64,000 nt of DNA from Tridacna crocea. Lineage: Eukaryota; Mollusca; Bivalvia; Cardiida; Cardiidae. The stretch covers positions 53,021,159 through 53,085,158 of the forward strand of contig OX031059.1 in assembly GCA_943736015.1 (NCBI GenBank), in the 5' to 3' direction. Shown in pieces: positions 47,013-58,487 of this stretch. The notes under the pieces were generated by a model, which saw only the letters and a list, made by a program, of their open reading frames with translations, was not told the origin of the DNA and did no database searches. Every line of letters starts with the position of its first letter. Position 1 is the first letter of the stretch. A program made the translations under genes and the position numbers.

Positions 47013-49578
47013 TGCTACGGTTTGAAGACATTGAAAAAAAGAAGTTGTGGTCTGTTGGAAAGACAGTTACCTCAAACGTAGAAATCTCTTTTAAAAAATA
47101 AAATCAGAGGAGTTCCAACAATTAGACCCACTTTTAAAGAATATTATGAGTGTGGCTACAACAACAGTTTGCGCAAAAATCCTATTCTATACAAAGTGAA
47201 ATATAGATCTATTCAGTCATAAAACATCAAAGTGAATGCTGACAGAGTTTGATCAGATTTAGATTTTACTACAATGAATATTCTGGCATCTAGATCCAAT
47301 TCAGAATAAAACAAATGGAATAAAACAAAACAAATCCCCTTCGTTAAAAGAAAACGAAGAAAAATCACTGGTGCGAGTAGACCTTTTTTTCACAAAAAAA
47401 AAAAAATATGGATTACATTTTAAGCAGTCGTAATCTCTAGACCTCGACCAGAAAAAAAGTTTTTTTTGTTATATTCTGTTCAGGATGAATGACACACTCG
47501 TCAATCCGTCAATATGTACCGTAGATCTACATAAAAACTTTGCTTGGGTCTTGTTTACTTTGGGACAAGTAAAGTACTGACCGAGTTGTTTCGCTTTAAA
47601 ACGTCCAAATAAAACATGAACAAAGATTTCAAAACCAAGAGCGCGAAAAAACTTGAAAGCATAGATCTATTTGGTCACCCGAAATGAGTCAGCTGCTTTT
47701 TTAATTCCCGTAATGTTTATTTCTTTATTTTGACTTTTCGATAACTCAAACAGATAACGGAAAAGACCGAGTTCATTCGTATTTGACCAGATCTCGCGAG
47801 CGTTTGTAGACTGTATTAGTGTTTCAAATCAGTGATACGTAGAAAATGGGTGGTTGATTTGTCATGGTACCGGTCTCTGTGGTTACTTCCGTCCACCATA
47901 TTAAATTTTGTTTACTTCCGGTCCACCACTCTGTCGAAGGCATCAGGTATGTAAATTTGACACCATTTCTACCAAAAAGCTCTCGCCTCTCGTGCACTGC
48001 TCGCTATAAGTATAATCGCAAATGCTTAAATTATTCCAAGGTACTTTGACCTATTGTATTTTAACCCCTAGCTGCTAAGCGCGACTCGGGGCGCTTTGTA
48101 GGACAGAGTCGATCAAAATCAGACTGTACAAAGGCTTTCAGCCTGATCTTTAATATACCCTCTCCGATACGCGGTGTTTTTTGCCCCATTGAAATCGACT
48201 TTTAATTTGCAATACACGTATTTGAGTTTTATCGTTTGACAGGAATTTTGTTTCATCTATTTAGCAGTTAAATTATTGAGATTTCGTTGTACTGAACAGA
48301 TTTAAGTAACACAATTTCATAATTTCAACCACTTATCAAATGAGGATTAATGAGGATTGATTTTATAAACATATGGAAACAAAAAATGTTTACCCGTCTA
48401 GCTATGAATCAAATTTCATTTTGTCGTCTTTAAAATGGTTTCAATATGGACAAGTCTACAGATTTGTTGTCTGGTAGATCTATAGATTCAACCCTGTAAA
48501 TCTTTCTATTTTAGATATTCCAGATGAGGATTCTGATTACGAACAACCACTGAAAATACTTGAAACTGATCGACAAACTACGTCATTCCCTGGTAAGATG
48601 AAATTGTAGATCTACGTGAAATAGGAAAATGTTTCATCAATAGCATTCCGTTCACTTTCACTTTCTGGTTTTCGTTCGTTTAGGCTTTTCGTTTTTAAAA
48701 TCTGTGGAACTTCCTTTCTGTTTGGAATCCACGTACAAAAATATGATTTTCCAAAAGTAATTAAACGATAGGCCTACTTATTTACGAATTGTGACAAATC
48801 ATCGTAGAAACACCTGGAGTTATAGTTATTAGATGCATTTTCATTGTATCACGGGAAACCATAGCGCAAACGTAACGTCAGCTAGTGATACGTGTTGAAC
48901 GAAAATGCAACCTAATCATTGTGTAACACATTCATAATAATCATTGAACACAGTAAATTTTACTCTGTGATATGTCCACTTTGATAAGAAATTCATTTTC
49001 TCATAAAAATGATAAATGCATTCAGAATTTGGTATGCACCAATTTTAGCACGCCACAGTGCAATAAAAAAACAACCAAACTTGTTCTCGTGCCAGAAGAT
49101 AGATTTAGACAGCCAGCTATGTTGGACATCATAAATATGGTTTTAGATAAATCTTTTTTCCAAAACATTGGTTTTAAATATCGGTCGTCATGCTTTCACA
49201 TGCTTTTTGTAAGACCACTCCGAACTCCGCCTTACTCGTAGAATCAGAAGTAGTCCCAATTAATAAATTAATAACAAGCATTTCTGCAGCACTGTTTTAT
49301 AAGTGATAATGGAAGAACGGTGTAAAATGTGTTGCGGTGTTGATTTGGTAATTTCTGGAATCCTGGTTTTTTCAACTTGACCCCGTGTCATGGAAAAAGG
49401 GGGCTTAATGCAAAATTGCAATTTTTACTAATAACTCATTCAGTTTTTGTCAAAATATCATGAAACTTCATGGTCATATTGTTTATGGAAAGTTTCAGCA
49501 TGTGCCCTTGATATTTTTAATCTAGGCATTTTTTAAGTTGACGTTCTGTCATGGAAAAAGGGGGTTTCTTGCAAAATT
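47013..49578. repeat. 2.57-kb tandem duplication, unit B (contains cassette exon B)
   Basis: Second unit. The junction reads gcaaaatt then agtgctacggtttgaag, and the left edge of unit A reads actgctacagtttgaag, so a tgcta microhomology lies at the breakpoint. Confidence 0.95.
48515..48592 (+). CDS. Gene 2 cassette exon, copy B (78 nt, phase 1-1)
   Basis: Same acceptor, donor and length as copy A at 45942-46019, in the second unit of the tandem duplication. Three base differences occur within 78 nt, all transitions and all amino-acid changing: Thr to Ile, Pro to Leu and Ile to Thr. The DEDSDYEQP core is unchanged. Both copies could be included together, or each alone, without breaking the frame. 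A decayed, unused copy cannot be excluded. Confidence 0.68.
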
Positions 49579-49579
49579 C

Positions 49580-50300
49580 CAATTTTTACTAATATCTCGT
49601 TCAGTGTTGGTCAAAATGTCATTAAACTTCATGGTTATATTGTTTTTTCAAAGTTTCACTTTATCTATGTGTTTTTCAATTTGACCCTCTGTCATGGAAA
49701 AAGGGGGTTTCTTGTAAAATGCCAAGGAAAAAGGGGCCTTAATGCAAAATTGCAATTTTTACTAATATCTTGTTCAGTTTTTGTCAAACTTTCATGAAAC
49801 TTCATGGTTATATTTTATTTTACAAGTTTCAGCATGTGACCTTGTTATTTTCAATCTATGGATTATTAATGCGCAAATACCTCTATCCTGGTTTCTCAAT
49901 TTGAAGCTGCATTACGGAAAAGGGGACTTCATGGAAAAAATTGTTTTTCACTAGCATCTCCTACATCAGTGCTCAAAACTTTGTGAAATTTCAAATCTGA
50001 ACTTGTTGGAACGTTGCCCAGGTACCTCTATTCCGGTTTCTGAATTTCAGGCTGGGTCACGGAAAAAGGGGGCTTTATGTAAAAAATGGTTTTATGTAAT
50101 ATTTACTACATGACTGCTCAAAATTTTATGAAATTTCGAATTTTGATTTATTATTCAAAAATGCCACAAACCACACACCCGTTGTATTTAATTCAATGAT
50201 GCAATATTGTCTTATGGGAAAAGGGGACTTAAAGGGGGCTTAGTGGGCTTATTGTCCTCTACAAGTTCGTGTTGGCTCTCTCTAAGACAGTAATTGCCTT
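49580..50300 (+). repeat. 'catggaaaaagggggctt' monomer repeat
   Basis: Continuation of the block that ends the duplicated unit: five or more diverged monomers of about 120-150 bp, containing 'gcaaaattgcaatttttact' and 'ttcatgaaacttcatggtta'. Confidence 0.6.
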
Positions 50301-50310
50301 TTCACTTCAA

Positions 50311-50343
50311 TTTTTTTTTTTTTTTTTTTTGGGGGGGGGGGGG
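50311..50343. repeat. Poly-T followed by poly-G
   Basis: About 20 T then 12 G. It may be a homopolymer assembly-error site. Confidence 0.8.
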
Positions 50344-50686
50344 CATGAACAGGTCCTTTTAGGATAAAAGAAGTGAATTTATATCAATTTCTTATATTTT
50401 ATGACAAGCACTTGTGCTGGGAGCATGACCCGTCTCTGACGGCTCTTGTCCTATATGACTTACAGTCTAATGTTTCTGTCTCTACTTCAAACATCTTTGG
50501 TAAACAATAGCACAGTGAAAAGATTTTCGCTGCAGTCTTTCCAAACAACCCCAAGTTAACGGCCTTGTGGGAGAAATCTTTTAAGCATTTCGAGAAAAAG
50601 AAAACAGCTTTTGTGGGAGAGAGCTCTTTGAAACCATTGTGGAAAAAAGAGAAAATACTAGAGCAAAGTACCCTGTTATCGACGCG

Positions 50687-50914
50687 TTAACCCTTTACCC
50701 CATAAGGCATTTCTATGGTATCTCTCATTGACCTTAAATACAGCAAGGTTGAAGCCGTTTCTTATGTGTATATGACACATTTTGATAGCATAGAAAACAT
50801 TGTGGCATAAGGTGAAATTGCTCGTCACGAGCAATTTCACCTTTTGCCACAATGTTTTCGAAAGGCTCCTACAAGCAATGCGTTAAAACGAGTATCTGTG
50901 AAGTAAAGGGTTAA
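50687..50914. mobile_element. piggyBac-like MITE, family B
   Basis: TTAA at both ends, with inverted termini ccctttaccccataagg and ggtgaagtaaaggg-like. The central hairpin aattgctcgtcacgagcaatt is perfect. Confidence 0.78.
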
Positions 50915-51230
50915 GCAGTCCAACGTGAATTTCGATACGCAATACGTTTTTTCCGATCGGAAAATAACATTGTTTATAAAGCAAGATTTCATTGGATATT
51001 TCCTGCCCTGACAAGGTTCATACGAAGAAAGCTCGTCCAATGAAATGCCCTGAAACAGCTACTCAATTTGGTGAAAAGAATTATTAAAATTATCTTGTAA
51101 GGGAAGTTGGTAGAACTTGTGGTCAAACCTCATTTCAGCTTATGTGGTTAAACTTAATCCTTTCCGTAATTTGAATAGCTTCCCCGCAAGTTTGAAAACA
51201 AGGTAGATGATGATCACGCTTTGCTTGTAG

Positions 51231-51310
51231 ATTTGGCACAGAATAAGGCAGGCGATGGCAAGAACACAGCTGTATTTGTACAAATGGTGCAGTTATTGCC
51301 GATCAGCGGG
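51231..51310 (+). CDS. Gene 2 exon 3 (80 nt)
   Basis: The acceptor is tttgcttgtag (to 51230) and the donor GTAAGC (51311). With the G left by exon 2 or by a cassette exon, it reads D then LAQNKAGDGKNTAVFVQMVQ and LLPISG, ending in phase 0. Length, phases and sequence match gene 1 exon 13-92. In this copy the internal word at the alternative-donor position is GTACAA, so only the distal donor is available. Confidence 0.85.
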
Positions 51311-51516
51311 GTAAGCCTAGTCTTTTTTATTTATTATTAATTAACTATTGGATATATAGAATTTATACAACGAAACCGGTCCACGCGATACCAGTCACAT
51401 TTCTGATTTCGTATAGTACACAGGTCGTGACCCCGGCTTAATACAACTTGACCTCCGATCAATACAGTTGACCTCGTATCAATATTGATGACCCGCGACC
51501 AATACAGAAATCCTTG

Positions 51517-51582
51517 AACGTGATTGGTCAAAAGCTCAGTGGCGTGAGCGTCTGCGCTTACTTTTAGCCAATCACGTTCCAG
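51517..51582. repeat. Short hairpin
   Basis: aacgtgattggtcaaaagc pairs with the complement gctta...agccaatcacgtt across about 25 bp. Confidence 0.6.
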
Positions 51583-51599
51583 GAGGCGGCAAAGTAAAC

Positions 51600-51759
51600 G
51601 TAACCCAAAAATTGATATTTGTTTCCAGCAGGGTAGAAAACATTGTGGGAAAAGGAGAAAATGCTGGTAACACCAGCATTTTCTCCTTTTCCCACAATGT
51701 TTTCAGAAGGCCTCTTTTTCAGGGTTGTAAAAACCAGAGGTTGTTTGGTAAAGCGTTAA
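51600..51759. mobile_element. Partial piggyBac-like MITE, family A
   Basis: The family-A hairpin is intact (51642-51705), and the right end ttgtttggtaaagcgttaa reaches TTAA at 51756. Confidence 0.65.
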
Positions 51760-51775
51760 TTAATAAAATTGTCAT

Positions 51776-51904
51776 TAATCAAGTGATTTCGTATTGGCCC
51801 AGTTACAGGACCTCTGTCAGCCGTATTGACCCTCGGCCTTCGGCCTCGGGCCAATACGGCTGACCTCGGACCTGTAACTGGGCCAATACGAAATCACTTG
51901 ATTA
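51776..51904. repeat. Near-perfect palindrome, arms about 60 bp
   Basis: taatcaagtgatttcgtatt at the left is matched by its complement at the right end; the loop is the tight cggccttcggcc. Confidence 0.85.
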
Positions 51905-52098
51905 ATAACATTATAATATTATCGATAATAGTGACGATACATGTATGTGCATTAGTCTTTAAGTCGTTTCAACAAAATTTTAGACCTGATTTACACTGCC
52001 TTAACAATAAGCCGTGATGTTCAAAATTTGAGAGAAGCAAGGTGAGCGTCGGGATGGGGTCATGGGACCCAATCGTGTTGATATTGAGGGAACGTTAT

Positions 52099-52550
52099 CA
52101 CGGCGGGGAATCACGTGACACAACAACAACTACAATGACCGTTATTTGAAAAAAAATCCCCAACTTCAGGTAAGAAAATCTTCAATAATTCCGTTAATAC
52201 ATGACCGATTAGAATTTGGTTTGAAGCAGAGAAGGCGGAAGGACTCCAGGGATTTGCTTGATGTGTTAGATTTTTTAAACAACACCTGATAAAAAAGTTA
52301 TTGACGAGCAAATAAATTATCCAGGGTAAAAAATTTGTTTGCTCGCCAATAACTTTTTTATCAGGTGTTGTTTAAAAAATCTAACACATCAAGCAAATCC
52401 CCGGAGTCCTTCCGCCTTCTCTGCTTCAAACCAAATTCCAATCGGTCATGTATTAATGGAATTATTGAAGATTTTCTTACCTGAAGTTGGGGAATTTTTT
52501 CAAATAACGGTCATTGTTGTTGTTGTTGTGTCACGTGATTCCCCGCCGTG
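52099..52550. repeat. Foldback element, arms about 215 bp, loop about 17 bp
   Basis: cacggcggggaatcacgtga at 52099 pairs with its complement ending at 52550. The arms are almost identical over their whole length (tcaggtgttgtttaaaaaat and so on). Such length and identity would make a stable double-stranded RNA from the gene 2 intron. Its left edge coincides with the point where homology to the gene 1 intron stops. Confidence 0.9.
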
Positions 52551-52935
52551 TTTATGGAAAGCCATGGCCGTCTTATACCGTTCGTTTATCTAGAGTACAG
52601 TTGATTGCCGGGTTGTCGTAATTGGTTCATTTTAACTAAATATGAAATGTAAGCATGTTTACATGAAACCAAGCTTTGTTATACTGATCGACCATTTCAG
52701 ACTTTTGAACGAAATCACCCAAGTATTTATCCAAATTAACATTATATGGTATACTTTCGACAACATAATTGTTACATGAAATCAGCCGAATCATGTACTG
52801 AACCAGAGGTTATTGAATAAAACCAACTGGACATGATATTTTAAAATATCATAACTATTACTCTCAGACGATAGCAGTGTCCTCTTCGGGTCGACTGACT
52901 TCATAATTGTAGGGGAAACAGGTATTCCTCACAAC

Positions 52936-53163
52936 TTAATCCTTTACTCCATAGATACTCATTTCTACGCATTGCTTGTAGGAGCCTTTGGAAAACATTG
53001 TGGCAAAAGGTGAAATTGCTCGTCACGAGCAATTTCACCCTTTGCCACAATGTTTTTACACTATCAAAAGGTGTCATATACACATAAGAAATGGTTTTAT
53101 CCTTGCTTTTATTTATGGTCAAAGAGAGATACCATAGAAATGCCTTATGGGGTAAAGGGTTAA
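52936..53163. mobile_element. piggyBac-like MITE, family B
   Basis: TTAA-bounded, opposite orientation to 50687-50914, with the same perfect central hairpin. Confidence 0.78.
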
Positions 53164-53312
53164 ATACCCGCTGTGCTGTCTATGTAATGAAGTGATGTAC
53201 TTTACCTGTCTTACCTTTTATATGTTTGTTTTGTTATGTTGTATATGTCAACAAAGGCTTAAATTATCATCTTAGAGTAATACATACGTGATACCGATAC
53301 ATTAATACATTA

Positions 53313-53503
53313 AACAAGAGGGCCATTGGTCCTGGAACGCTTACCATAGACTATAGCTTATGAGTGAAATTCAATTCTTTGAGCAACTTTGGCAAAGCTT
53401 CACCCAAGGAAGATCCCTGCCAAGTTTCATCAAGATTGGCCCAGTGGGTTAGGAGAATAAGATGTTTAAAGAAATTGCTGACGGGCGACAGACGCCGGAC
53501 AAG
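53313..53503 (+). repeat. Short copy of the 'aacaagagggccattggtcc' element
   Basis: It starts aacaagagggccattggtcc and ends gacgggcgacagacgccgga, matching the start and end words of the longer element at 61711-63280. Confidence 0.6.
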
Positions 53504-53867
53504 TATAGAGCCATTTCAATTTGAAAAAGAAAAAGAAATAAAAACGTACCAACAGAGGGTTTTGAAGTTGCTTTTTAGATTGGACTTCGGTAGACTACTA
53601 TTCTGGTCCAATATCGAAATTCGTTACTCTAACCTTGTTTTGAAAAATCCATATTGGACTCTTGCCTCGATCTGAAAAATTTCTATTGGACTCTTGCCTC
53701 GTTCCGAAAAGTCCGTACTGGTCTCAACACCGTTTGATATGGGCTACTTAAGATACTCTGTACTCACGTGGTAGTATAAAGCCAATTTCTTGGACGTAAA
53801 GTTTAAGGTGTGAAATAATATGAGATTATTTAACAAGCTTGGATACAATACTGAATTCTATTGGATG

Positions 53868-54005
53868 AGTACACTGCAGAACCAGTCTATATTTTGGACG
53901 AGGCGACAGCCGAGTCCGAAATATAGACTGGTTCTGTAGTGTACTCATCCAGTTGAATTCAGTATTGTATCCAGTTCTGTAGTGTACTCATCCAGTTGAA
54001 TCCAG
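53868..54005. repeat. Palindrome plus direct repeat
   Basis: gatgagtacactgcagaacc and its complement enclose ggacgaggcgacagccgagtcc. The right arm segment ttctgtagtgtactcatcca is then repeated directly at about 53971. Confidence 0.7.
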
Positions 54006-54769
54006 TATACTTCCAAAGCATGTTTATTTCACCAACACTGGACAACACTGGACAAACAAGAGGGTTTATCATGAATGACTGAATAGCTTTGACGCCGCTT
54101 TGAACATTATTTCAGTCATGTTACAGCAACGGCTTACATATTAAAGTGCGGCCATAATTTCACGAGAATTAGACTGGGACTCTGAGCTCTCTTGCCTAAT
54201 GACTCTCATAGCAAAAAACCCGTTCCTTCGAGTAGCGAGTCAACCCGAAGCCACAGGATTTAATTTCTACGTCACCACAGAGCTATCTAGACTCAAACTT
54301 AGTGAAAACTGGCGAATATCCGCTCTTAGCAAATACTAGCACTCATATATCGTATTCTCACTGTCTTTTTACACAATATTTCATCAATTTAATAGCCTTT
54401 ATGAATTCTTTCCGTATCTTAAAAGATAATGCAGTTAAACTTCTTCTCAGTTGTTATTATCATGTTTGCAGTTTAGTTTTGGGTTATCGTATATACATGT
54501 ATGTTATACCGTATAAATATAAGCCATGCTTTGTGAAAATGGGCTTCAGTGCAGAAAGTATTGACCCAGGTCATTCTGCGCGCACTGCAGAGGCTGACCG
54601 GAGTCCATTTTTTCCAATTGCTTAATTCTCTGCAAGTCAAAGGAGCAGTCTACCACATAATTCAGTTGGGTTATTTGACAAAATGCATTAGTAACTGATA
54701 TAATTTTGTTTGGTATTAAGGACTGGGCTCCCTAATGCGATTCTTGTAACATCGTCTTTCATCGCCGGA

Positions 54770-55055
54770 AAAAAACCTACGGATTCGGCTAAGACTCGGG
54801 TAATCCGTAATCGATCGATTGATACACGCTGGTTCCCCGTATCAATTACGGATTACCCAGGGTCTGTATTCACCAACCGTTCTTAAGAATATTCTTGGTC
54901 TTATTCTTCAAGATTTCCTGACCATGAAAGAAACAGGACTTCTGATTGGTTAAACCATATGGTTTAGCCAATCAGAAGTCATGTTACTTTCACGTTGACA
55001 AAAATCTGAATAAGAAGACCAAGAAAGTTCTTAAGAATGGTTGATGAATACGGAT
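54770..55055. repeat. Two adjacent foldback repeats
   Basis: 54770-54860 pairs cgggtaatccgtaat with attacggattaccc. 54858-55055 is repeat F, whose centre aaaccatatggttt is palindromic and whose ends carry ttcttaagaa words. Confidence 0.65.
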
Positions 55056-55556
55056 CCAGCAGGTCTTTGCCGAACTCCGGATGAAAGGCAATGTTGCACG
55101 AATCCTATTAGGGTGCCCTATCCTTAAAATAATGAGGTAACTGGATTATGACTAATAGGTTACTGATAATAAATCATGGAAAAAAAGTGGTTGAGAAACT
55201 ACTGGCAATAAGCGATATTGAGCAATTGTTTTTTCATTCATGTCTTGTGTGAAGATCTTTTTCTATGGTTCAGGTTATGATGTTTAGCAAGATCTTTCTT
55301 ACAGAACAATGCATGGGTGTATATCTATTTATTCTATATAGGCGACCTTCTGACGAACCCGCTTTTTGTCCGGTTTTGGTAAAAACACGCCCGCATTATA
55401 AAGTTCCTTCAACGATATGATAACGAATCGGTTTCATATATTGAAAGAGTGGTATCATATATTGCATGCTGGTAAAATATATGGTGAACTAGTATAAGGA
55501 AATTTGGTTCAGTATGTACTTCTATCAAAATGATATATAGAGGATATTTGTTTTTT

Positions 55557-55690
55557 TCGGTGAAAGATCGAAATTTATTTCATCGAGTGGACACAATTGG
55601 TAATATTTTCACGAGTGGCGCAGCCACGAGTGAAAATATTACCGATGGTGTTCACGAGATGAAATAAATTTCGATCTTTCACCGAAAAAA
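55557..55690. repeat. Palindrome, arms about 60 bp
   Basis: gtgaaagatcgaaatttatttc and its complement, with the tight loop gagtggcgcagccactc-like at the centre. Confidence 0.8.
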
Positions 55691-55699
55691 ACAAATATT

Positions 55700-56395
55700 C
55701 TATTTATTTTATGCTCTTAACCCTTTCTGGGAGGAGCTTTATCAAAATTCAGTACAGTTCTTTTCCCTTATTCCCCGTGGCGTACCCCTTCCGCATAGCA
55801 ACGTTACGTCAAGCGCGAGAAATGTTTACAAGGTATATGACGTCATATTTCCCATCTGGTTGTTAGACACGCGCAATTTACCTAGGCAACAAGAACGTGA
55901 AAATCAGTATTTTCACTGGTCGTACCAGTGTAAGATCGAAAAATATTTTCACTGCCATTTCTCGATATCCTACCGGAAAGCATGAAATAAAAAGGATTAT
56001 TCGTTCAAATTAATCTAAAAACGAAATCCTATCTCTGTTGTTTGGTTTCATACAGGGACACATGTCGGTTTTTTATAGATCTATGAATAAACTTGTATCG
56101 GATTATTATTATGTTATCATATCTTGTTGAATTAGTTCATTTATGAAGCGTTGCTTCAGTATAGGATTCAATTGGTTTCACATTGAAGGGAATTTTCGTG
56201 TAATATGTTAACGAAATGATTATAACGCTACTTTGGACAGATACATCGACGATTCCGTTCAATACATTAAAATGATCGATCTGTATAAAGAGCTTTGGTT
56301 TCATGTATTGATGTTTTCATTTCATATACGGTTAAAATTAACCCATATATTACGACAAAGGTGCAATGAACTGTAAAAGAACGACACTGATTTCA
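55700..56395. other. Gene 2 last intron, insert region with nothing else recognised
   Basis: A/T-rich, no exon or named repeat seen. It lies inside the segment that has no counterpart in the gene 1 intron. Confidence 0.4.
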
Positions 56396-56494
56396 ATAGA
56401 GCTTGGTGCTATCGGGATGATCGTAGCGACTAAGGCTTGTGACAGAAATTTGACGGTCAAAATGAAATTACGCCCATTTACTGTTATTCAAAAT

Positions 56495-56908
56495 TTGCTA
56501 GGGATCACCCTAAAAGATTCACCCTAAATGTATATGTGACACGTATCATGTATGGTTTTACAATGTTACATTGCCACACTTATCAATAAAATGACCAGTG
56601 GAAATGGATTTGTACGCCTTTACCTTACAATGCCAACTGTTAAAGACATTGAGAAAGAAGCCTTTGGAAAACCTTGTTGGAAAAGGAGAAAACGCTGGTA
56701 TCCAGCATATTTTCTCCTTTTCCTACGATGTTTTCTACCAGACATAATAGTGCATGCTGCATATAGTTTTTGGTCAGCAAATGCTTTCAACTTGTACAAA
56801 TCTAGAATTTTACGGAATGGTAAAGAGTTTATGCAAAACTGTTGTAACATAATAAACCCATACAGAAATATGTAAGTGATCCCTATCAAAGTCTGAGTAA
56901 TATATCGA
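56495..56908. mobile_element. TIR element with family-A hairpin core, inverted copy
   Basis: Opposite-strand relative of 31905-32295: the ends caaaatttgctagggatcacc and gtgatccctatcaaagtctg, and the core ggagaaaacgctggtatcc, are present. Confidence 0.7.
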
Positions 56909-56924
56909 TAGGTAAGTGCAACAC

Positions 56925-56993
56925 TATTCTAAGTGCCTGTACATTGTACAGGCTCTTAGAATAGTGTTGCACTCACCAATCGATATATGTTTA
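56925..56993. repeat. Hairpin
   Basis: gtgcaacactattctaa and its complement surround gcctgtacattgtacaggc. Confidence 0.75.
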
Positions 56994-57325
56994 AGAGCCA
57001 ATTCTTGGCAAGATGTCAAAATTTTATACTGGTACAAATTGCAGACTATATTCAGCATCTAGCAGATTAAAAGTTAAATTTGGTCCAGATTGTAAGATTT
57101 GTCTCTGAAAAGGTAGATAACATAGAAGGAATAGACGAAAATGCTATTTCCTCAGGATACAACGGTCTTACATCTTTAAGACACTGTTCTAATACAAATC
57201 TACAATCTAATGGGGCTAGTATAATTATAACATTACCAGCTACCTTTTGACTGCAGCAAAGCTTTCCTATGTTTATTAAAGCGCTGTTTACATTAACAAA
57301 AATTTGAGCTATTTCGACTGGGGGA

Positions 57326-58030
57326 CATCTTCGTAAGCCAAGGCCGACGATTCACTACCTTATTCTACCCTTGTCGGATCGAGCTGGATTTTTACGTTCA
57401 CCTAATACGCTTTTTCATTGGATTAAGCCAGCTCTATAGCTGCAACGAATGAAATCGCTCGTAGCATTTCATCTTAGATAAAAATAGAACAAAGTCTCTA
57501 CCTTTCGAATAAAAGGTAAACTGGAAACCCATGTGGATGTCACCAGCCGATATAGCTCAGTAGGTAGAGCGTAGGACTTGTGAACACAATGTCCTACAGG
57601 TTGTGGGTTCGAACTAAAATTTACTAATAGTCTTTCGGATGAGACGTTAAACCGAGGTCCCGTGTGACGGTGCTACACACCGAGCACGTTAAAGAACCAG
57701 GCGGAATTCTCAGTAGTTTCGTCCTGTATCCTTGCACTATCCCCCGTAACAACTAACCGTCTTCTGGGGGCGTCGCTCAGATGGGCAACCGGTAGCGACG
57801 ATAAATAAACGAAAATAATCAATCAATCAACCATGTGGATGTCTGCTTATCGCTTCATGTGTATTCGTAAGCGGTTTGTAAAACGGTATTTCATTTGCCT
57901 TTAGAAACATGATGTAAAGGTGAGTAATAACCAGCATCCAATAGAGGGCGCATCGCAGGAATCTCGAAATTGGGCTCAATCAGCCAAGGTAAGATCCACG
58001 TAGTGATCGTAAACTTGGCTCGCGAAGATG
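57326..58030. mobile_element. Mutator-like MITE G, inverted copy, split by a SINE
   Basis: Same termini as 36304-36696 (catcttcgtaagccaagg ... cttggctcgcgaagatg), with the 9-bp duplication ACTGGGGGA at 57317-57325 and 58031-58039. The interruption is the SINE 57541-57831. Confidence 0.82.
57541..57831 (+). mobile_element. tRNA-derived SINE (type 3), with 11-bp target duplication
   Basis: The head has tatagctcagtaggtagagc (A box) and ggttgtgggttcgaac (B box). The conserved body is tctttcggatgagacgttaa ... gagcacgttaaagaacc, and the tail is aataatcaatcaatcaac. CATGTGGATGT flanks it at 57530-57540 and 57832-57842. The body resembles a SINE central domain shared among many invertebrates (Meta-type, from memory). 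Confidence 0.88.
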
Positions 58031-58208
58031 ACTGGGGGACATTAGAAGCGCAATGTGATATAAATGAAATATGGATCCACAAAATCCAATTTGTCCAACA
58101 ACAGACTGAATCATGAGGTAGACTGGTAAATCTATATGCAGAAAATTGACCTATTGCTAAATGTTTCAATTCAGGTCAGCCAGCGCAAGCTGCGTAGACT
58201 GACCTAGG

Positions 58209-58437
58209 TTAACCCTTTACCAAACAGTCCCTGGCTTTTACCACCCTGAGATAGAAGCCTTTTGAAAACATTGTGGGAAAAGGAGAAAATGCTGGTGACC
58301 AGCATTTTCTCCTTTTTCCACAATGTTTTCTACCTTGCTGGAAACACTTTCAATTTTTGAGTTTCTTTTTATTTTGTCATCTGCATGTGCTTTCAGTTTG
58401 GACCAGTCTAAAATTTTATCATTTGGTAAAGGGTTAA
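58209..58437. mobile_element. piggyBac-like MITE, family A (intact)
   Basis: TTAA at 58209 and 58434, inverted termini ccctttaccaaac / atttggtaaaggg, central hairpin with ggagaaaatgctggtgaccagc. Confidence 0.8.
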
Positions 58438-58487
58438 TAAATTTTGCAAATGCAGTTAGCATCCTTTTCACAGAGCATGGCTAATAT

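Noticed and set aside
48972-49241. 89-aa ORF in duplication unit B
   Set aside because: Unit A has frame-breaking indels in the same place and no splice support; likely chance.
57555-57625. Functional tRNA gene
   Set aside because: The A- and B-box region is the head of a 291-bp SINE with its own target duplication.
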